DNA from: Haliclona indistincta
Taxonomy: Eukaryota > Porifera > Demospongiae > Haplosclerida > Chalinidae
Direction: 5' to 3'
Length of the DNA: 64,000 nucleotides
Assembly (NCBI GenBank): GCA_964017065.1
Contig: OZ024788.1
Location: 4,604,887-4,668,886 of the forward strand
A model generated the notes under the pieces. The model was not told where the DNA came from. It worked only from the letters and a program-made list of their open reading frames with translations, and made no database searches. The position numbers and the translations under genes are program-made. Shown in pieces: positions 63,298 to 64,000 of the stretch (positions are counted from its first letter, which is position 1; every line of letters starts with the position of its first letter).

Positions 63298-64000
63298 TCT
63301 TATCTATACTAACTATTCTCTTGCTCTATCTAAATTACACTTACAATATTGTGCCTCCTTGGATTATATATCCAGCTGATGAGTTGTTGAATCCCGAGAG
63401 ATTTCTAACGGAGAACCTACATGTCTTGTCAGGGCTGTTATATCCTGTTTACACAGAAGCCTTCCCCGTGTAGTTGTTAATTATATTCATACATCATTAC
63501 AATTGCGTGGGCACAACTGTACCCGTCACCTTAACTGCTGACCTAGTACTGCAGTTTGCAATTTGGTTGTCATAGTCAATGGTTAATGCTTGAGTGTGGT
63601 TAGCACAGTTGATATAGTGTGGTTAGCCTTAGCCATACATGGCTTCTCTGTATTGTGCAATAATTATCAGGTGAGTCTGAGAGCATACATTCTAATTCCA
63701 TTGCTGTTAGCAAGCTGCTTCTGTTGGAAGCAATCGTGCAAAGCCACTGCACCACAGTAAACACAGCTTGGTTGTGATAACGCACAAGAATTAGAGCGCT
63801 ATTAGACTCATGTGATATCGATTTCGTAATGCAGAGGCTATTTACCCAGGTCTAACCACACTATCAAGCATGCACCATTGACTGTGACAACCAACTTGCA
63901 AACTGCAGTAAAATGTGTAGAGCAGACACTGATCTCTGAAGTGGGCGGGTTGTGGTTTGGCTTGTAATCACAGCTATAGCCACTTGTTCAACACTGTTTA
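63298..64000. other. Intergenic, nothing recognised
   Basis: No supported gene. TGTGGTTA repeats and an inverted TAACCACACTAT occur between about 63595 and 63865. Confidence 0.35.

Overview
The window looks like a metazoan nuclear genome and most resembles a demosponge such as Amphimedon. Genes have many short exons separated by introns often under 100 bp. There is a dense load of small inverted-repeat transposons, and innate-immune genes with death-fold domains sit next to conserved animal genes. Species identity is inferred, not proven. Two 200-bp N gaps show it is a draft assembly. Exon models below were built by eye from GT/AG sites and reading phase.

Bases 1-18,000 (minus strand) hold a tandem duplication. 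The complete copy (B) has a 20-exon TMEM175-type cation channel gene (11803-17983). About 290 bp downstream lies a seven-exon NLR-like gene (6328-11512) that encodes, in order, a transmembrane segment, a repeated module, a textbook 2A ribosome-skipping motif (GDVEKNPGP), a death-fold-like domain and a NACHT ATPase. The second copy (A, 245-4907) keeps the same TM-2A-death-fold exons intact, with GDIEKNPGP, but its TMEM175 part is a broken 3' fragment. The predicted arrangement would release a cytosolic NACHT protein from a membrane-anchored leader during translation. This is the most notable system in the window.

Bases 18,000-31,300 (plus strand) hold an unrecognised gene head-to-head with TMEM175, then two arrestin-domain paralogues. 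The second paralogue is split by a young 7.3-kb BEL/Pao LTR retrotransposon with identical 161-bp LTRs, a target-site duplication and a roughly ten-copy 112-bp array in its leader. A Ty3/gypsy remnant lies between the paralogues.

Bases 31,900-39,500 hold an OTU-like fragment, a ubiquitin-like/Death protein gene and a Death / death-fold-like / coiled-coil gene (minus strand), separated by nested MITEs. Bases 41,700-45,850 (minus) hold a DENND2-type Rab exchange-factor gene with one in-frame TAG at a normally conserved position. Bases 47,063-51,000 (plus) hold an Ig-FN3 single-pass receptor.

Bases 51,100-64,000 are mostly transposons: a 1.8-kb palindromic element, several foldback MITEs, nested palindromes, and a Mutator-like transposase gene with a YqaJ-type nuclease region that carries a frameshift.
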